From Acidobacteriota bacterium (lineage in GTDB: Bacteria > Acidobacteriota > Blastocatellia > RBC074): DNA of 64,000 bases. The DNA lies in contig JADJLO010000022.1 of the NCBI GenBank assembly GCA_016710075.1, positions 71,271-135,270 of the forward strand. The letters run 5' to 3'. Under the pieces are notes generated by a model. That model had not been told where the DNA came from. It saw only the letters and a program-made list of their open reading frames with translations, and did not search any database. Positions 20,032-28,987 of this stretch are shown piece after piece. The stretch's first letter is position 1, and every line of letters starts with the position of its first letter. The translations under genes and the position numbers were made by a program.

Positions 20032-20943
20032 ATGACCCAGAAAATCGTTCGTCGCCTCATAAGCTCAGCGATTCTATTTAGTGCCTTATTTTTTACAGGC
20101 TCCAGTGTCCTTGCTCAGGTCAACGTTAACTCGTATTACCCGAATGACATCAGGCCTGGAAGCATACTGTTTTTCAATCGCTATACAAGCAACCCGAACA
20201 ATCCTCAGCAGGGCGACACCCAGTTAAACATTACCAATGTAAGTCAGAGCCTGAGAGCCGAACTGCATCTGTTTCTGGTGGATGGAGCGACCTGCACGGT
20301 TGCAGACTTTTTCCTCTCACTGACACAGAATCAGACTTCATCATTTCTGTTGAGTGATTACGATCCAGGTGTTCAGGGCTATATAGTTGCGGTTGCAACG
20401 AACGGTGGAACGCCTGCTCAGTTCAATCATCTTATTGGCACCGTCTACATCAGGGAGACGGACGGGCGGACGGCCGTGCTGCCCGCGATTTCATTCCTCA
20501 AGCGTTCCCCGGGTGAAATTCAGCCGAAACAGGATGGATCTTACAGCCTGCTTTTCAACGGCATTGAATACGAACAATTTCCGTCTTCGCTGGCCATTTC
20601 AAGTTTCAACAGTCAGGTTACCGATCAAGGGTCGCTCGTCCTGCTTTCACCCACTTCGGATCTTACATTTGGAGCCGTCAACCAGATAAGCATCTTTACA
20701 CTGTTATATGATGACACGGAAAAATCATTCTCGAGTAGCATACAGTTAAGGTGTTATCTCTATTCGTCTTTAACCAATCTTTTCAATCGGGGCGGCAGCA
20801 TCACCAGACAGGTTCCTGCGGGAAGAACCGGCTGGATTCGAATGAGCGCCACCAGTCCTCTGATTGGATCGTTCATTATCAGGGGGCCGGTATTCAGCGG
20901 AGGCCACAATCTGCATACCTCTGGCGCTGCTGCCTTCTTATGA
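20032..20943 (+). CDS. Secreted single-module protein, paralogous to modules of the 1151-aa protein
   Basis: The start is the ATG at 20032, with GGAGG 7 nt upstream; the frame is open further 5' but that part is not protein-like. The 303-residue product has a signal peptide (ISSAILFSALFFTGSSVLAQ) and then one copy of the module: RPGSILFFNRYTS, LNITNVSQ, AQFNHLIGTVYI, LLFNGIEYEQFP, FTLLYDD, GRTGWIRMSATSP. It aligns along its whole length with both repeats of the large protein encoded divergently. It ends with a small-residue tail (SGAAAFL). Function unknown; probably an exported beta-rich protein. Confidence 0.82.
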   Translation: MTQKIVRRLISSAILFSALFFTGSSVLAQVNVNSYYPNDIRPGSILFFNRYTSNPNNPQQGDTQLNITNVSQSLRAELHLFLVDGATCTVADFFLSLTQNQTSSFLLSDYDPGVQGYIVAVATNGGTPAQFNHLIGTVYIRETDGRTAVLPAISFLKRSPGEIQPKQDGSYSLLFNGIEYEQFPSSLAISSFNSQVTDQGSLVLLSPTSDLTFGAVNQISIFTLLYDDTEKSFSSSIQLRCYLYSSLTNLFNRGGSITRQVPAGRTGWIRMSATSPLIGSFIIRGPVFSGGHNLHTSGAAAFL

Positions 20944-21312
20944 AATTACTCTGCCTGTGTTTTGATTTAATACCAAAGTCAATTCAAAAAAAAATAAAGG
21001 GTAAACTGAGAGATCAGTTTACCTTTTATTTTTTTTCATGCATTCCGGAAAGTCACCATTGGCCGGAAAATAAAGAATAAAAAATGTGCTCAAGTGTATG
21101 TAATATCTGCATTAGAAATATTCGCAGTGTACGATTTCAGGATACTTGTATCTTGAACAAACAGGATATATGCTATGAGCCAATCTGATAAAGCGTTGAA
21201 ACAGTGGGGGATAGTCCTCCAACAAACCCAATGGTACGCGATTTGCCTTATGATTGTGGTGGTAATAATGGAGTTGTTATCTATTACCTCAAAAGAAAAC
21301 AGGGAGGGACAG
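20944..21312. other. 369-bp intergenic region before the OmpA gene
   Basis: It holds a strong bidirectional terminator (20986-21036) and then A/T-rich sequence that presumably includes the OmpA gene promoter. A frame open from 21175 joins the OmpA frame, but its extra residues are not typical of a signal sequence and the strong ribosome site is at 21313. Confidence 0.6.
20986..21036 (+). terminator. Strong bidirectional intrinsic terminator
   Basis: GGTAAACTGA (21000-21009) pairs with TCAGTTTACC (21014-21023) around a GAGA loop. The stem is extended by an A-rich left arm and a matching T-rich right arm (TTTTATTTTTTTT). It ends the secreted-module gene. Confidence 0.9.
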
Positions 21313-22356
21313 ATGAGAGTGAATAAAGTGTTTGGATCAGTTTTGCTTGGATTGGTATTTGGCTTTGGCATAACGGTTTCCGCGCAGGAGACCAAAAAGG
21401 AGGGACAGATTGATCAGAGCCGCGCGGTCAAGATTCCCGCAGGGGCAAAGCAGAAAGTGCGAGGAGTGATAGTCAGTCGGGACGCGTACAATTTCATTTT
21501 ACGAGACATGACTGGCGGAGACGTTCAGGTAAACCTCACCAATTTAACCAAGGTTGAGGAGAAGAAGAGCAATCCCTTCCGCCGTTCGAAGAATTACGGA
21601 ACGACGCAGTTGCTGCGCGGACTGACAATAGAAGTTGAGGGCCGCGGAGATGCAAACGGTTCGCTGGTGGCTGAAAAAGTCAAGATGACCGATGATGCGC
21701 TGGTTGTAGCCCGCACTGTTGAATCCCGTGTGACGCCGGTTGAGGGCAGGGTTGGCGATGCAGAAGGCCGCATTAGCCAGGCAGAGGCGAATGCACAGCG
21801 TCTTTCCGGCCAGCTTGAGGAATTGACGGCGATTTCGAATGCCGCGCGCGGAGGCGCCAAGGCGGCTCAGGATACGGCAGATTTTGCGATCGCCGGAGTA
21901 AGCGCGACCAACAAGCGAATTGACCAGATAGTATCCACTTTGGACGATTATGAGCCGAAGCGCGGAATCACGGTTAACTTCAAGGTTGGAAGTTTCAAGT
22001 TATCGCCGGATGCAATGGCCACTCTGGATGAGATCGCGACGCAGGCCAAGACCGAGCGGGCGTATGTCATCGAGGTTACCGGTTTTGCCTCGGCTGACGG
22101 CAAGTTGGATCTCAATCGAAGGCTCAGCCAGCAGCGAGCCGATGCGGTAGTCAGATATCTGGCGGAGAATCACATGATTCCGCTGCGCCGCATCGTCACT
22201 CCGTTTGGTTATGGCGTGGCCCAGCCGATTGCAGACAATACGACTCGTGAGGGGCGCGAACAGAACCGTCGCGTCGAAGTGAAGATACTTGTTAACAAGG
22301 GTCTTACTTCGCCGCCTCCGCCGGTCAACATGACCAGACCCAACAGCGGTGAATAG
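21313..22356 (+). CDS. OmpA family outer-membrane protein
   Basis: The ATG at 21313 has GGGAGGGA just upstream and begins a clean signal peptide (VFGSVLLGLVFGFGITVSAQ). The 347-residue protein then has a small beta-domain (about 42-135, KVRGVIVSRDAYNFILRD...), a heptad-like coiled-coil stretch (VESRVTPVEGRVGDAEGRISQAEANAQRL), and a C-terminal OmpA peptidoglycan-binding domain. That domain shows VNFKVGSFKLSP, the conserved VTGFASADGK-DLN--LSQQRADAVVRYL and GREQNRRVEVKI. It probably links the outer membrane to peptidoglycan. It is monocistronic as far as can be seen. Confidence 0.92.
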   Translation: MRVNKVFGSVLLGLVFGFGITVSAQETKKEGQIDQSRAVKIPAGAKQKVRGVIVSRDAYNFILRDMTGGDVQVNLTNLTKVEEKKSNPFRRSKNYGTTQLLRGLTIEVEGRGDANGSLVAEKVKMTDDALVVARTVESRVTPVEGRVGDAEGRISQAEANAQRLSGQLEELTAISNAARGGAKAAQDTADFAIAGVSATNKRIDQIVSTLDDYEPKRGITVNFKVGSFKLSPDAMATLDEIATQAKTERAYVIEVTGFASADGKLDLNRRLSQQRADAVVRYLAENHMIPLRRIVTPFGYGVAQPIADNTTREGREQNRRVEVKILVNKGLTSPPPPVNMTRPNSGE

Positions 22357-22517
22357 CCGGTTTGAGAACCGACGGCAGTAAAATCTGATTAGATTTCAGA
22401 TATGGGATTGGCAGGGTTGCAGATGGATTCAACCTGATTGAGAATGATCAAGTTGATCTGGTGTAATCACTGTCAATCCCTTTTGATTATAGTCGACTCG
22501 TGGAGCGTACAAAATAA

Positions 22518-23674
22518 ATGAGAAGTATCTCAACTGAAGCGAGTTTCAAAAAACAACTGTCGTTTTATGGCGTCCTGATAATGGTCTTACTGGGGTCTGG
22601 AATCGTCACATATAGTGTCGCTGCCCAGGCAAAGCGGGAGCGGCGTGTCACAAAACCGGTTGAGACTTCAAAAGAGCAGCAGGGAGCGAAGCCATCGCCC
22701 GCTGGATCAACCGATAAGCAGCAGCCAAAGCCGGATAGCACTCCAGCGCAAGCGGCAGCAGACCCCAGCAGCAGCAGCAGGAAAAGCCTCCAGTAAAAGC
22801 TAAGGAAGCCGCGCCTGAACCGGAGGCGGAGCCGATAAGAATCAACTCAAACCTGGTCGCTGTGCCGGTTTCAATCACTGACGAAAACGGCAATCCCGTG
22901 AGAAATCTGAAAGCCGATGATTTCGAACTGGAAGAAGAGGGGCAGATTCAGCAGGTTCAAACTCTGGGTGAGCCAGGGAAAGCGCCGATCGAGCTGGCAT
23001 TGTTGTTTGACGTATCTCGCAGTGTCCGGAACAGGTTCGATTTCGAGCGTGAAGCGGCAAGCCGCTTTTTAAAGGAAGTCATCAAGAGTGGCGATACGGT
23101 CTCGGTCTTTCTGATTGGAAGTTCCACGAAACTTTCAGTGCCGCGCAGCGACAATGTCGACCAGGTCATCAACGGGACTCAATCAATTGAGCCGACCGAT
23201 GAGGCCACGGCATTTCACGATTCTATCGTCAAAGCGGCGAGGTATCTCGATGACAATGCCAATCCCGGGACAAGGCGGGTGATGGTTGTCATCTCTGACG
23301 GTGAGGATACCAACAGTGAAAGATTCCGATTGGGAGATGCACTGACTGAAATCCAGCGGAGCGACGCCCTCTTTTATGCAATCAATCCCAGCGGACCGTC
23401 GATCCGCCTCAACCGGATCAGCACCAAAGGTCACGAGGGAATGGTCAGGATTGCATCGGAGACCGGCGGTATGGCCTTTCTACCCGACAAGCTGGAAGAC
23501 CTGACCAGGGTTTTCAGCCAGATCACAGCCGAGCTCCAGGCTCAATACCTGCTTGGTTATTACTCAACAAATGAAAAAAACGACGGTAAATTCCGCCGCA
23601 TCTCGGTAAAAGTGCCGAAGCATTCGGAGTTGAGAATCAGGGCTCGCCAGGGCTACTATGCCCCTAAGGAATAA
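22518..23674 (+). CDS. VWFA-related secreted protein, interrupted by a one-base frameshift
   Basis: The first frame (22518-22796) gives a signal peptide and a Lys/Pro/Gln-rich linker, then stops. The second frame carries the family entry strand (IRINSNLVAVPVSITDENGNPV), a VWA domain with MIDAS DVSRS, SDGEDT, and the family C-terminus (LQAQYLLGYYSTNEKNDGKFRRI...RARQGYY). The frames join at a C4 run followed by CAG repeats (22763-22780): adding one C restores a protein of about 385 residues. The second frame lacks its own ribosome site. An intact ancestral gene with a single-base loss, or a sequencing error, is likely. Confidence 0.82.
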
Positions 23675-23902
23675 AATAACGATCGCCTTCAGCTTGCTTT
23701 TTTTTCAACCCGCCGCATATCCAGCCGGTAAAGCCACTCATCCAAAGAACCATACAGGTCACCTCCCTTTTTCAGCCGCTCATTAATTTCACGTATACAT
23801 TAAGGCGTGAAAGAATTAAATTTATCCTTTAATCAACGGCATTCACATAAGAATCTATAAATCTGGAGCTGCATTGAATGAGGCAGCCAGTGGAGGTACA
23901 GG

Positions 23903-26092
23903 ATGAATCACGGCAGATATTTGACTTTAGTACTAGCGGTAATGTTCTTTTTGACAATATCGTGGACAACGGGAGCGGCCCAATCGAATGGTTCGATCAG
24001 AGGGACAGTAACCCTTGAGGACAAAAATCTTCCGCTCCATAACGTGGTCATCATCATCACGCAATTAAGACGATCGACACTGACCGACGATCAGGGCAAA
24101 TTTGAGTTGACAGAGGTTCCACCGGGGACATACAGCATCGTGGCTCGAATGGACCGGGTACCGGATTTCGTGCGCCAGATTGAGATAAAGGCCGGCGAGA
24201 ACATCGAATATGACATTCAGATGAAGCTGACCGGCATTCGGGAGCAGGTTAACATCTCAGCCACGGGCAACGAACAGGCAGGACTGGAGTCTTTTCAGGG
24301 AGTCACTGGCGTGGATTTCACGACGCTGCTTGAGAAGGACACATCATCGCTGGGAGAAGCTCTTGAGCGATATCCGGGGATATCGAAAAGAAGTTTCGGC
24401 CCGGGGTCAGCCAGACCCGTCATCAGAGGATTTGACGGTGACAGGGTGTTGATCGCACAGGATGGAGTCCGTTCGGGCTCGTTATCATATTCATCCGGCG
24501 ATCATGGAGAGCCGATCAATCTGTTGTCGATTGAGCGGGTTGAGGTGGTCAGAGGTCCGGCAACGCTTCTTTTTGGAAGCAATGCAATTGGAGGGCTGGT
24601 CAATGCCGTCAGCGGGCATGAAAAAGCTCATGAGGGGCTGAGAGGATATTTTTCAGGTCTTGGAAGCTCGACCAACAATCTTGGCGGCAGCAGTGCCGGC
24701 ATTGAATACGGCACCAAACGATGGATGCTCTGGGGCAATGGAGGGGGTCAGAAAAGCGGCGACTACAGTTCTCCGAACGGCAAGGTGGTAAACTCCGCGA
24801 TCAAGGCATGGGATTTGACAGGCGGGACGGGGTTTTATTCAGATAAAGGATTCATCAGCGGCAGCTATACATTCAATCGCAATGTCTATGGAGTGCCGGT
24901 AGATTTCCGCGAGGAAGATCCTGAAGTTGCAGAGCTCAATCCACGGAGACACAATTTTCGAATCAATGGCGGGATCAACCATTTGACGGGGCCATTCGAT
25001 CACATCCATTTGACGCTCGACTACACCGACTACAAGCACCAGGAAGTGGTCGGGGGCGAGGTGGAGACCCAGTTTTTCAATAAAACCCTGTCTTACAGAA
25101 CAATGGTGGAGCAAAAGAAGGTCGGCCGGCTATCGGGAAGTTTCGGGGTTTCAGGATTTCGGCGTGATTTCAAGAATGAAGGCGCGGAAACTCTGGCGCC
25201 TCCGACGGTGCAAAATTCATTTGCGGCATTCACGCTTCAGAACATCGATTTCGAGAAGGCGGCGTTTCAATTCGGAGCGCGTCTTGAGCACAACGGTTTC
25301 GATACCATCAGTACCGAGAGAAATCGAAACCGGTCATTCACGGGATTCTCCGGATCGGCTGGAATACGGGTGCCGGTTTGGAGAGGCGGGGCTATCTCGG
25401 CGAATTACACCCATTCTTACCGCGCCCCGTCACTGGATGAGCTTTACAACTTCGGCCCTCATCCTGGAAATCTCACATTCGAGATCGGCAATACCAATCT
25501 CAAGCGCGAGGCCGGCGACGGTTTGGACCTTTCGTTCCGCCAGAGTTCCGAGCATTTCAAAGCCGAGGTCAATTTCTTCTACTACAATATGAGTAATTTC
25601 GTTTTCCTCGCGCCGACCGGAGAGCAGGAGGATGGACTTCCCGTCGCCGAATACAAGCAGGGCGACAGCAGATATTTCGGCACAGAAGTGGATCTCAATA
25701 TCGGTCTATTTAAGAGCCTCTGGCTCAATACCGGTCTTGATTACGTCAATGCGGAACTGAAATCAACATCGACTCCCCTGCCCCGAATTCCGCCGCTTCG
25801 CGCGCGTGTCGGGCTGGAATACATCTACAAGGCATTCCGGTTCAATCCCGAGCTGGTCATGGCCAGAGATCAGAGCCGCACGTTCGCCAACGAAACCGCG
25901 ACTCCGGGTTACGGACTCGTCAACATCCTGGGATCGTACACTTTGAGCCAGCAGCACGCGGCGCATATCTTCAGCGTCAGCGGCTTCAACCTTGGCAACA
26001 AGCTCTATTTCAATCACCTCTCCTTCATCAAGGATATCGCTCCTGAAATCGGGCGAGGCGTGAGATTCACATATACGGTAAGATTCTTCTAA
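23903..26092 (+). CDS. TonB-dependent outer-membrane receptor (ZnuD-like group)
   Basis: The 729-residue protein starts at ATG 23903 after GGAGG. It has a signal peptide, a carboxypeptidase-regulatory-like domain (about 28-110, GSIRGTVTLEDKNLPLHNVVI...), then the plug (SLGEALERYPGISKRSFGPG, RPVIRGFDGDRVLIAQDGVRSG, IERVEVVRGPATLLFGSNAIGG) and a 22-strand barrel ending in an aromatic residue (VRFTYTVRFF). The plug resembles ZnuD-type zinc/haem receptors, but I cannot confirm the substrate. It probably imports a metal complex using TonB energy; a TonB-like gene lies at 51320-52087. Confidence 0.92.
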   Translation: MNHGRYLTLVLAVMFFLTISWTTGAAQSNGSIRGTVTLEDKNLPLHNVVIIITQLRRSTLTDDQGKFELTEVPPGTYSIVARMDRVPDFVRQIEIKAGENIEYDIQMKLTGIREQVNISATGNEQAGLESFQGVTGVDFTTLLEKDTSSLGEALERYPGISKRSFGPGSARPVIRGFDGDRVLIAQDGVRSGSLSYSSGDHGEPINLLSIERVEVVRGPATLLFGSNAIGGLVNAVSGHEKAHEGLRGYFSGLGSSTNNLGGSSAGIEYGTKRWMLWGNGGGQKSGDYSSPNGKVVNSAIKAWDLTGGTGFYSDKGFISGSYTFNRNVYGVPVDFREEDPEVAELNPRRHNFRINGGINHLTGPFDHIHLTLDYTDYKHQEVVGGEVETQFFNKTLSYRTMVEQKKVGRLSGSFGVSGFRRDFKNEGAETLAPPTVQNSFAAFTLQNIDFEKAAFQFGARLEHNGFDTISTERNRNRSFTGFSGSAGIRVPVWRGGAISANYTHSYRAPSLDELYNFGPHPGNLTFEIGNTNLKREAGDGLDLSFRQSSEHFKAEVNFFYYNMSNFVFLAPTGEQEDGLPVAEYKQGDSRYFGTEVDLNIGLFKSLWLNTGLDYVNAELKSTSTPLPRIPPLRARVGLEYIYKAFRFNPELVMARDQSRTFANETATPGYGLVNILGSYTLSQQHAAHIFSVSGFNLGNKLYFNHLSFIKDIAPEIGRGVRFTYTVRFF

Positions 26093-27300
26093 AGCTTGTT
26101 GTATTGAGCGAGAGCATCGAGCAGCCTTTCGACATCTTCGTTATTGTTGAAGAAATGAATCGAGACTCTGACGCCTCCAATGCCGCCTGTGTAGCGCGCC
26201 GAGACGTAGACCCTCTTTTCTGAAAGGTATTCAGTCAGTCTGACGGCGGAGCCAGGATCGTCATTGACGTTAAAAGTGACGATTCCGGCGCGCATTGAAT
26301 CATGATCGGGCGTCACGATATTGGCGCCAAGGCTTTTGAGTCCTTCGATGAGATATCGTGAAAGGCTTCGAACATGGGATTCAATGGCAGTGGATCCCAG
26401 ATCGTTGATCAGTTTGAGCGAGGCGCCCAGCCCGATTGCGCCCGGATAATTCGAGGTTCCGCCGGTCTCGAACTTACGGGCATCGGCGATGTAGTCGTAT
26501 TTTCTGAACGGGGTAATCTCAGGGGTGCTGAAATATTTCCCCCAGCCGCCTTGAGGATCTTTCAAAGTGAGATACCCTCTCGTGAGAGGCTCGAGCTGAT
26601 CAAAGCGGCGTCTGTTGAGGTAAAGGAATCCGCAGCCGAAGGGTGCATTGAGCCATTTATGTCCGCCGCAAGCGATAGCGTCGATCCCGAGTTTTGAGAC
26701 ATCAATGGATGAGACACCCAGTTGTTGAATGGCATCGACAATCAGCCAGATGTCACGGCTTCGAGCCAGTTCGCTCAAGCCTGCCAGATCCAGCCTGAGA
26801 CCGTTGGACCACTGAACCGAGCTGACGACAATCGCCCTGGTTCTTTGATCACATGCTTGAGCAAAATCATCGACTGTGATCATGCCGTTGCGGTGCCGCA
26901 CCGGTCGGAGTTCGAGATTTCTAAACCTGCGCGCATTATCGAACGGTATTGCAACCTGCAGGAATTCAAGATCGCAGATTAGAATATTGTCGCCATCTTC
27001 AAAAGGCATTGCGGCTGCAATGGAGTTGAGGCCGGCGGTTGTGCTCTCTACTATGGCGATCTCATCCGTCGATGAATTGAGCAGCCTGGCGGCTTCGATG
27101 CGGGCAGTCTCTCGGCGGCTGTCCATGGCAATGTGTTGAGCAGTTGCCGAGGGTTGAGGGCAATGCATTGAATCTTCCAGAAATTCTTCAATCGCTTCGA
27201 TTGAAACACTTGGGGCAATGCTGACGCAGGCTGAGTCCAGAAAAGCCTTATCATCGGTTCCCGGAAAAAGCCCGCGGATTTTTGCGTGATTGTCGAGCAT
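26089..27300 (-). CDS. Class V aminotransferase family protein (cysteine desulfurase-like)
   Basis: This PLP enzyme of about 403 residues has the fold-type I landmarks of class V: VESTTAGLNSIA, VVSSVQWSNGLRLDL, the PLP-ring Asp in LIVDAIQQLG and the Schiff-base Lys215 in CGGHKWLNAPFGCGFLY. The C-terminal domain contains FETGGTSNYPG and a final YTGGIGGVRVSIHFFNN. The start is set at ATG 27300, one base after the stop of the methyltransferase; an open extension to 27381 lies inside that gene. No catalytic Cys loop of true desulfurases is evident, so the substrate is open (isopenicillin-epimerase-like or selenocysteine-lyase-like enzymes are possible). It ends tail-to-tail with the TonB receptor. 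Confidence 0.88.
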   Translation of the reverse strand: MLDNHAKIRGLFPGTDDKAFLDSACVSIAPSVSIEAIEEFLEDSMHCPQPSATAQHIAMDSRRETARIEAARLLNSSTDEIAIVESTTAGLNSIAAAMPFEDGDNILICDLEFLQVAIPFDNARRFRNLELRPVRHRNGMITVDDFAQACDQRTRAIVVSSVQWSNGLRLDLAGLSELARSRDIWLIVDAIQQLGVSSIDVSKLGIDAIACGGHKWLNAPFGCGFLYLNRRRFDQLEPLTRGYLTLKDPQGGWGKYFSTPEITPFRKYDYIADARKFETGGTSNYPGAIGLGASLKLINDLGSTAIESHVRSLSRYLIEGLKSLGANIVTPDHDSMRAGIVTFNVNDDPGSAVRLTEYLSEKRVYVSARYTGGIGGVRVSIHFFNNNEDVERLLDALAQYNKL

Positions 27301-27301
27301 G

Positions 27302-28042
27302 TTATTTTCTCGCAAGGTAGAACATCCGGCCGTCGCTGATGGTGAAACCGAACTCCCTGCGCGCATCGTAGGTTCTGACACGGTTGAAACCGGCGTCAGA
27401 CAAGGAGCCGAGAACCTGATTTAATTCATAATACCGCTGAGTCAGGGAAAGATCGGATCGTTGCCAGTAACCTTCTTCCAGCCTGAACATCGTTACATTG
27501 TATCGTTTGATCATCTCATTCGGATTATAAGTAGCTTTTACGATACATGCGTGATCATACCCGACGAAATCTATAGATTGTCCAAGCCTTTCGGATTCAT
27601 CTTCCATATTCATATCAAAAAGGAATATGCCGTCATCCGCCAGAACTGAATGAACATTGCGAAAGACCGTGGTCAATTCATCGATATTCATGATGTGGTT
27701 GAGGCTGTCGAATGGAGAGATGACGGCGTGGAAATCGCCTGGAACCTCGAACGATCGGGCATCCGCGTGAATGAATTCAGCTCTTGGAGCGTTAGCGCGG
27801 GCAAAGTTCAACATCGCTTCCGATCCATCGATTCCTGTCACTTTGAACCCGCAGCCGGCCAACCCCGCGGAGATCTGACCTGTGCCGCAGCACAAATCAA
27901 GAATCCTGCCGCCTGCAGGAAGATGCGGGAAAAGCACTACCTGGAAGATGGCCAGCGCTGTGCGGCTGAATTCGTTCCCCCAGTATTTGTTATAAAACCA
28001 GGCGAAGCGATCGTAATCGGAATAGATCACCGGAGTTGACAT
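27302..28042 (-). CDS. Class I SAM-dependent methyltransferase
   Basis: The 246-residue protein has the SAM-binding motif ILDLCCGTGQISAGL (about 47-61), an acidic post-II residue (TGIDGSEAML), and motif IV-like VISPFDSLNHI. The C-terminal half (YNPNEMIKRYNVTMFRLEEGYW) is typical of small-molecule or peptide methyltransferases of the Methyltransf_25/11 group. The next gene, the aminotransferase, starts one base after its stop codon, so both are probably expressed together. The methyl acceptor is unknown. Confidence 0.9.
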   Translation of the reverse strand: MSTPVIYSDYDRFAWFYNKYWGNEFSRTALAIFQVVLFPHLPAGGRILDLCCGTGQISAGLAGCGFKVTGIDGSEAMLNFARANAPRAEFIHADARSFEVPGDFHAVISPFDSLNHIMNIDELTTVFRNVHSVLADDGIFLFDMNMEDESERLGQSIDFVGYDHACIVKATYNPNEMIKRYNVTMFRLEEGYWQRSDLSLTQRYYELNQVLGSLSDAGFNRVRTYDARREFGFTISDGRMFYLARK

Positions 28043-28192
28043 CGACCTGAGTTTACCTTTCGCGGATTATCGTCGCAAATGCACAGCTCGAAACCCGTCA
28101 AAATCTTGTCGACACTTGGCTCAGGGCGACTTTCAATATAACCTTCTGACCGGGGTTATTCCTGACATACCAGTTAACGAGGAGTAGATCAT

Positions 28193-28984
28193 ATGAATCT
28201 GCAAAATAAAGTTGCTGTAGTTACCGGGGGCGCCAGCGGAATCGGGCGGGCGCTGTGCAGAAGGTTTGCCGCCGAGGGCGCGGGTGCTGTCGTAGTCGCC
28301 GACATGGATCTCGATGGAGCATCGAAAGTTGCAGAGGAGATTGGCGGCAAGACCGCGAGTTTCGCAATCAGGACCAATGTCGGTATCGAGCAGGACGTCA
28401 TCAATCTCGTCGAAGAGACGAATTTAAAATTCGGGTCAATCTCGCTTTTCTGTTCCAACGCCGGGATCGGTGGGATCCCCGGTTTCGAAGGGGTCTCGAA
28501 CGAAGCGTGGCAGCAGATCTGGGATGTGAACGTCATGGCACATATTTTCGCTGCAAGGGCTGTATTGCCTCAGATGCTGGAACGAGGTGAAGGCTATCTG
28601 CTCAACACGGCATCAGCCGCCGGCTTGCTGACTCAGATCGGATCGGCCCCTTATTCAGTGACCAAACATGCCGCAGTGGCTTTCGCCGAGTGGCTTTCGA
28701 TCACTTATGGAGAGCGCGGGATCCGAGTCTCCTGTCTTTGTCCACAGGGAGTCCGAACGAACATGCTCAAGGAGGCATCCGAAAACGGGCCGAGCGCCTT
28801 CCTTCTTCAGAACGCACTGGAAGCCGAAGATGTGGCGGAGATCGTGGTCAAGGGCCTGGCTGAAGAGAAGTTCCTGATTCTCCCGCATCCTGAAGTGGGC
28901 GACTATTTCCTGCGGAAGGCCACGGATTATGATCGCTGGCTGCGCGGCATGCGACGGCTTCAAACTCAGATTCAGGAGGCTTGA
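28193..28984 (+). CDS. SDR family oxidoreductase
   Basis: A 263-residue short-chain dehydrogenase. It has a cofactor motif TGGASGIG (11-18), Asp39 after beta-2 (VVVADMDLDG, suggesting NAD preference), SNAGIGG (88-94), catalytic Ser141, and Tyr154/Lys158 in YSVTK. CPQGVRTNM follows the active site as in the classical family. GAGGAG precedes the ATG at 28193. It heads a tight plus-strand run with the histidine phosphatase (3-bp gap) and the HEAT-like gene. The substrate is unknown. Confidence 0.92.
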   Translation: MNLQNKVAVVTGGASGIGRALCRRFAAEGAGAVVVADMDLDGASKVAEEIGGKTASFAIRTNVGIEQDVINLVEETNLKFGSISLFCSNAGIGGIPGFEGVSNEAWQQIWDVNVMAHIFAARAVLPQMLERGEGYLLNTASAAGLLTQIGSAPYSVTKHAAVAFAEWLSITYGERGIRVSCLCPQGVRTNMLKEASENGPSAFLLQNALEAEDVAEIVVKGLAEEKFLILPHPEVGDYFLRKATDYDRWLRGMRRLQTQIQEA

Positions 28985-28987
28985 GGA

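Noticed and set aside
22766..22780. CAG repeat as a phase-variation switch for the VWA gene
   Set aside because: A 3-bp unit changes length without shifting the frame, so it cannot explain the frameshift; the C4 run is the likelier site.
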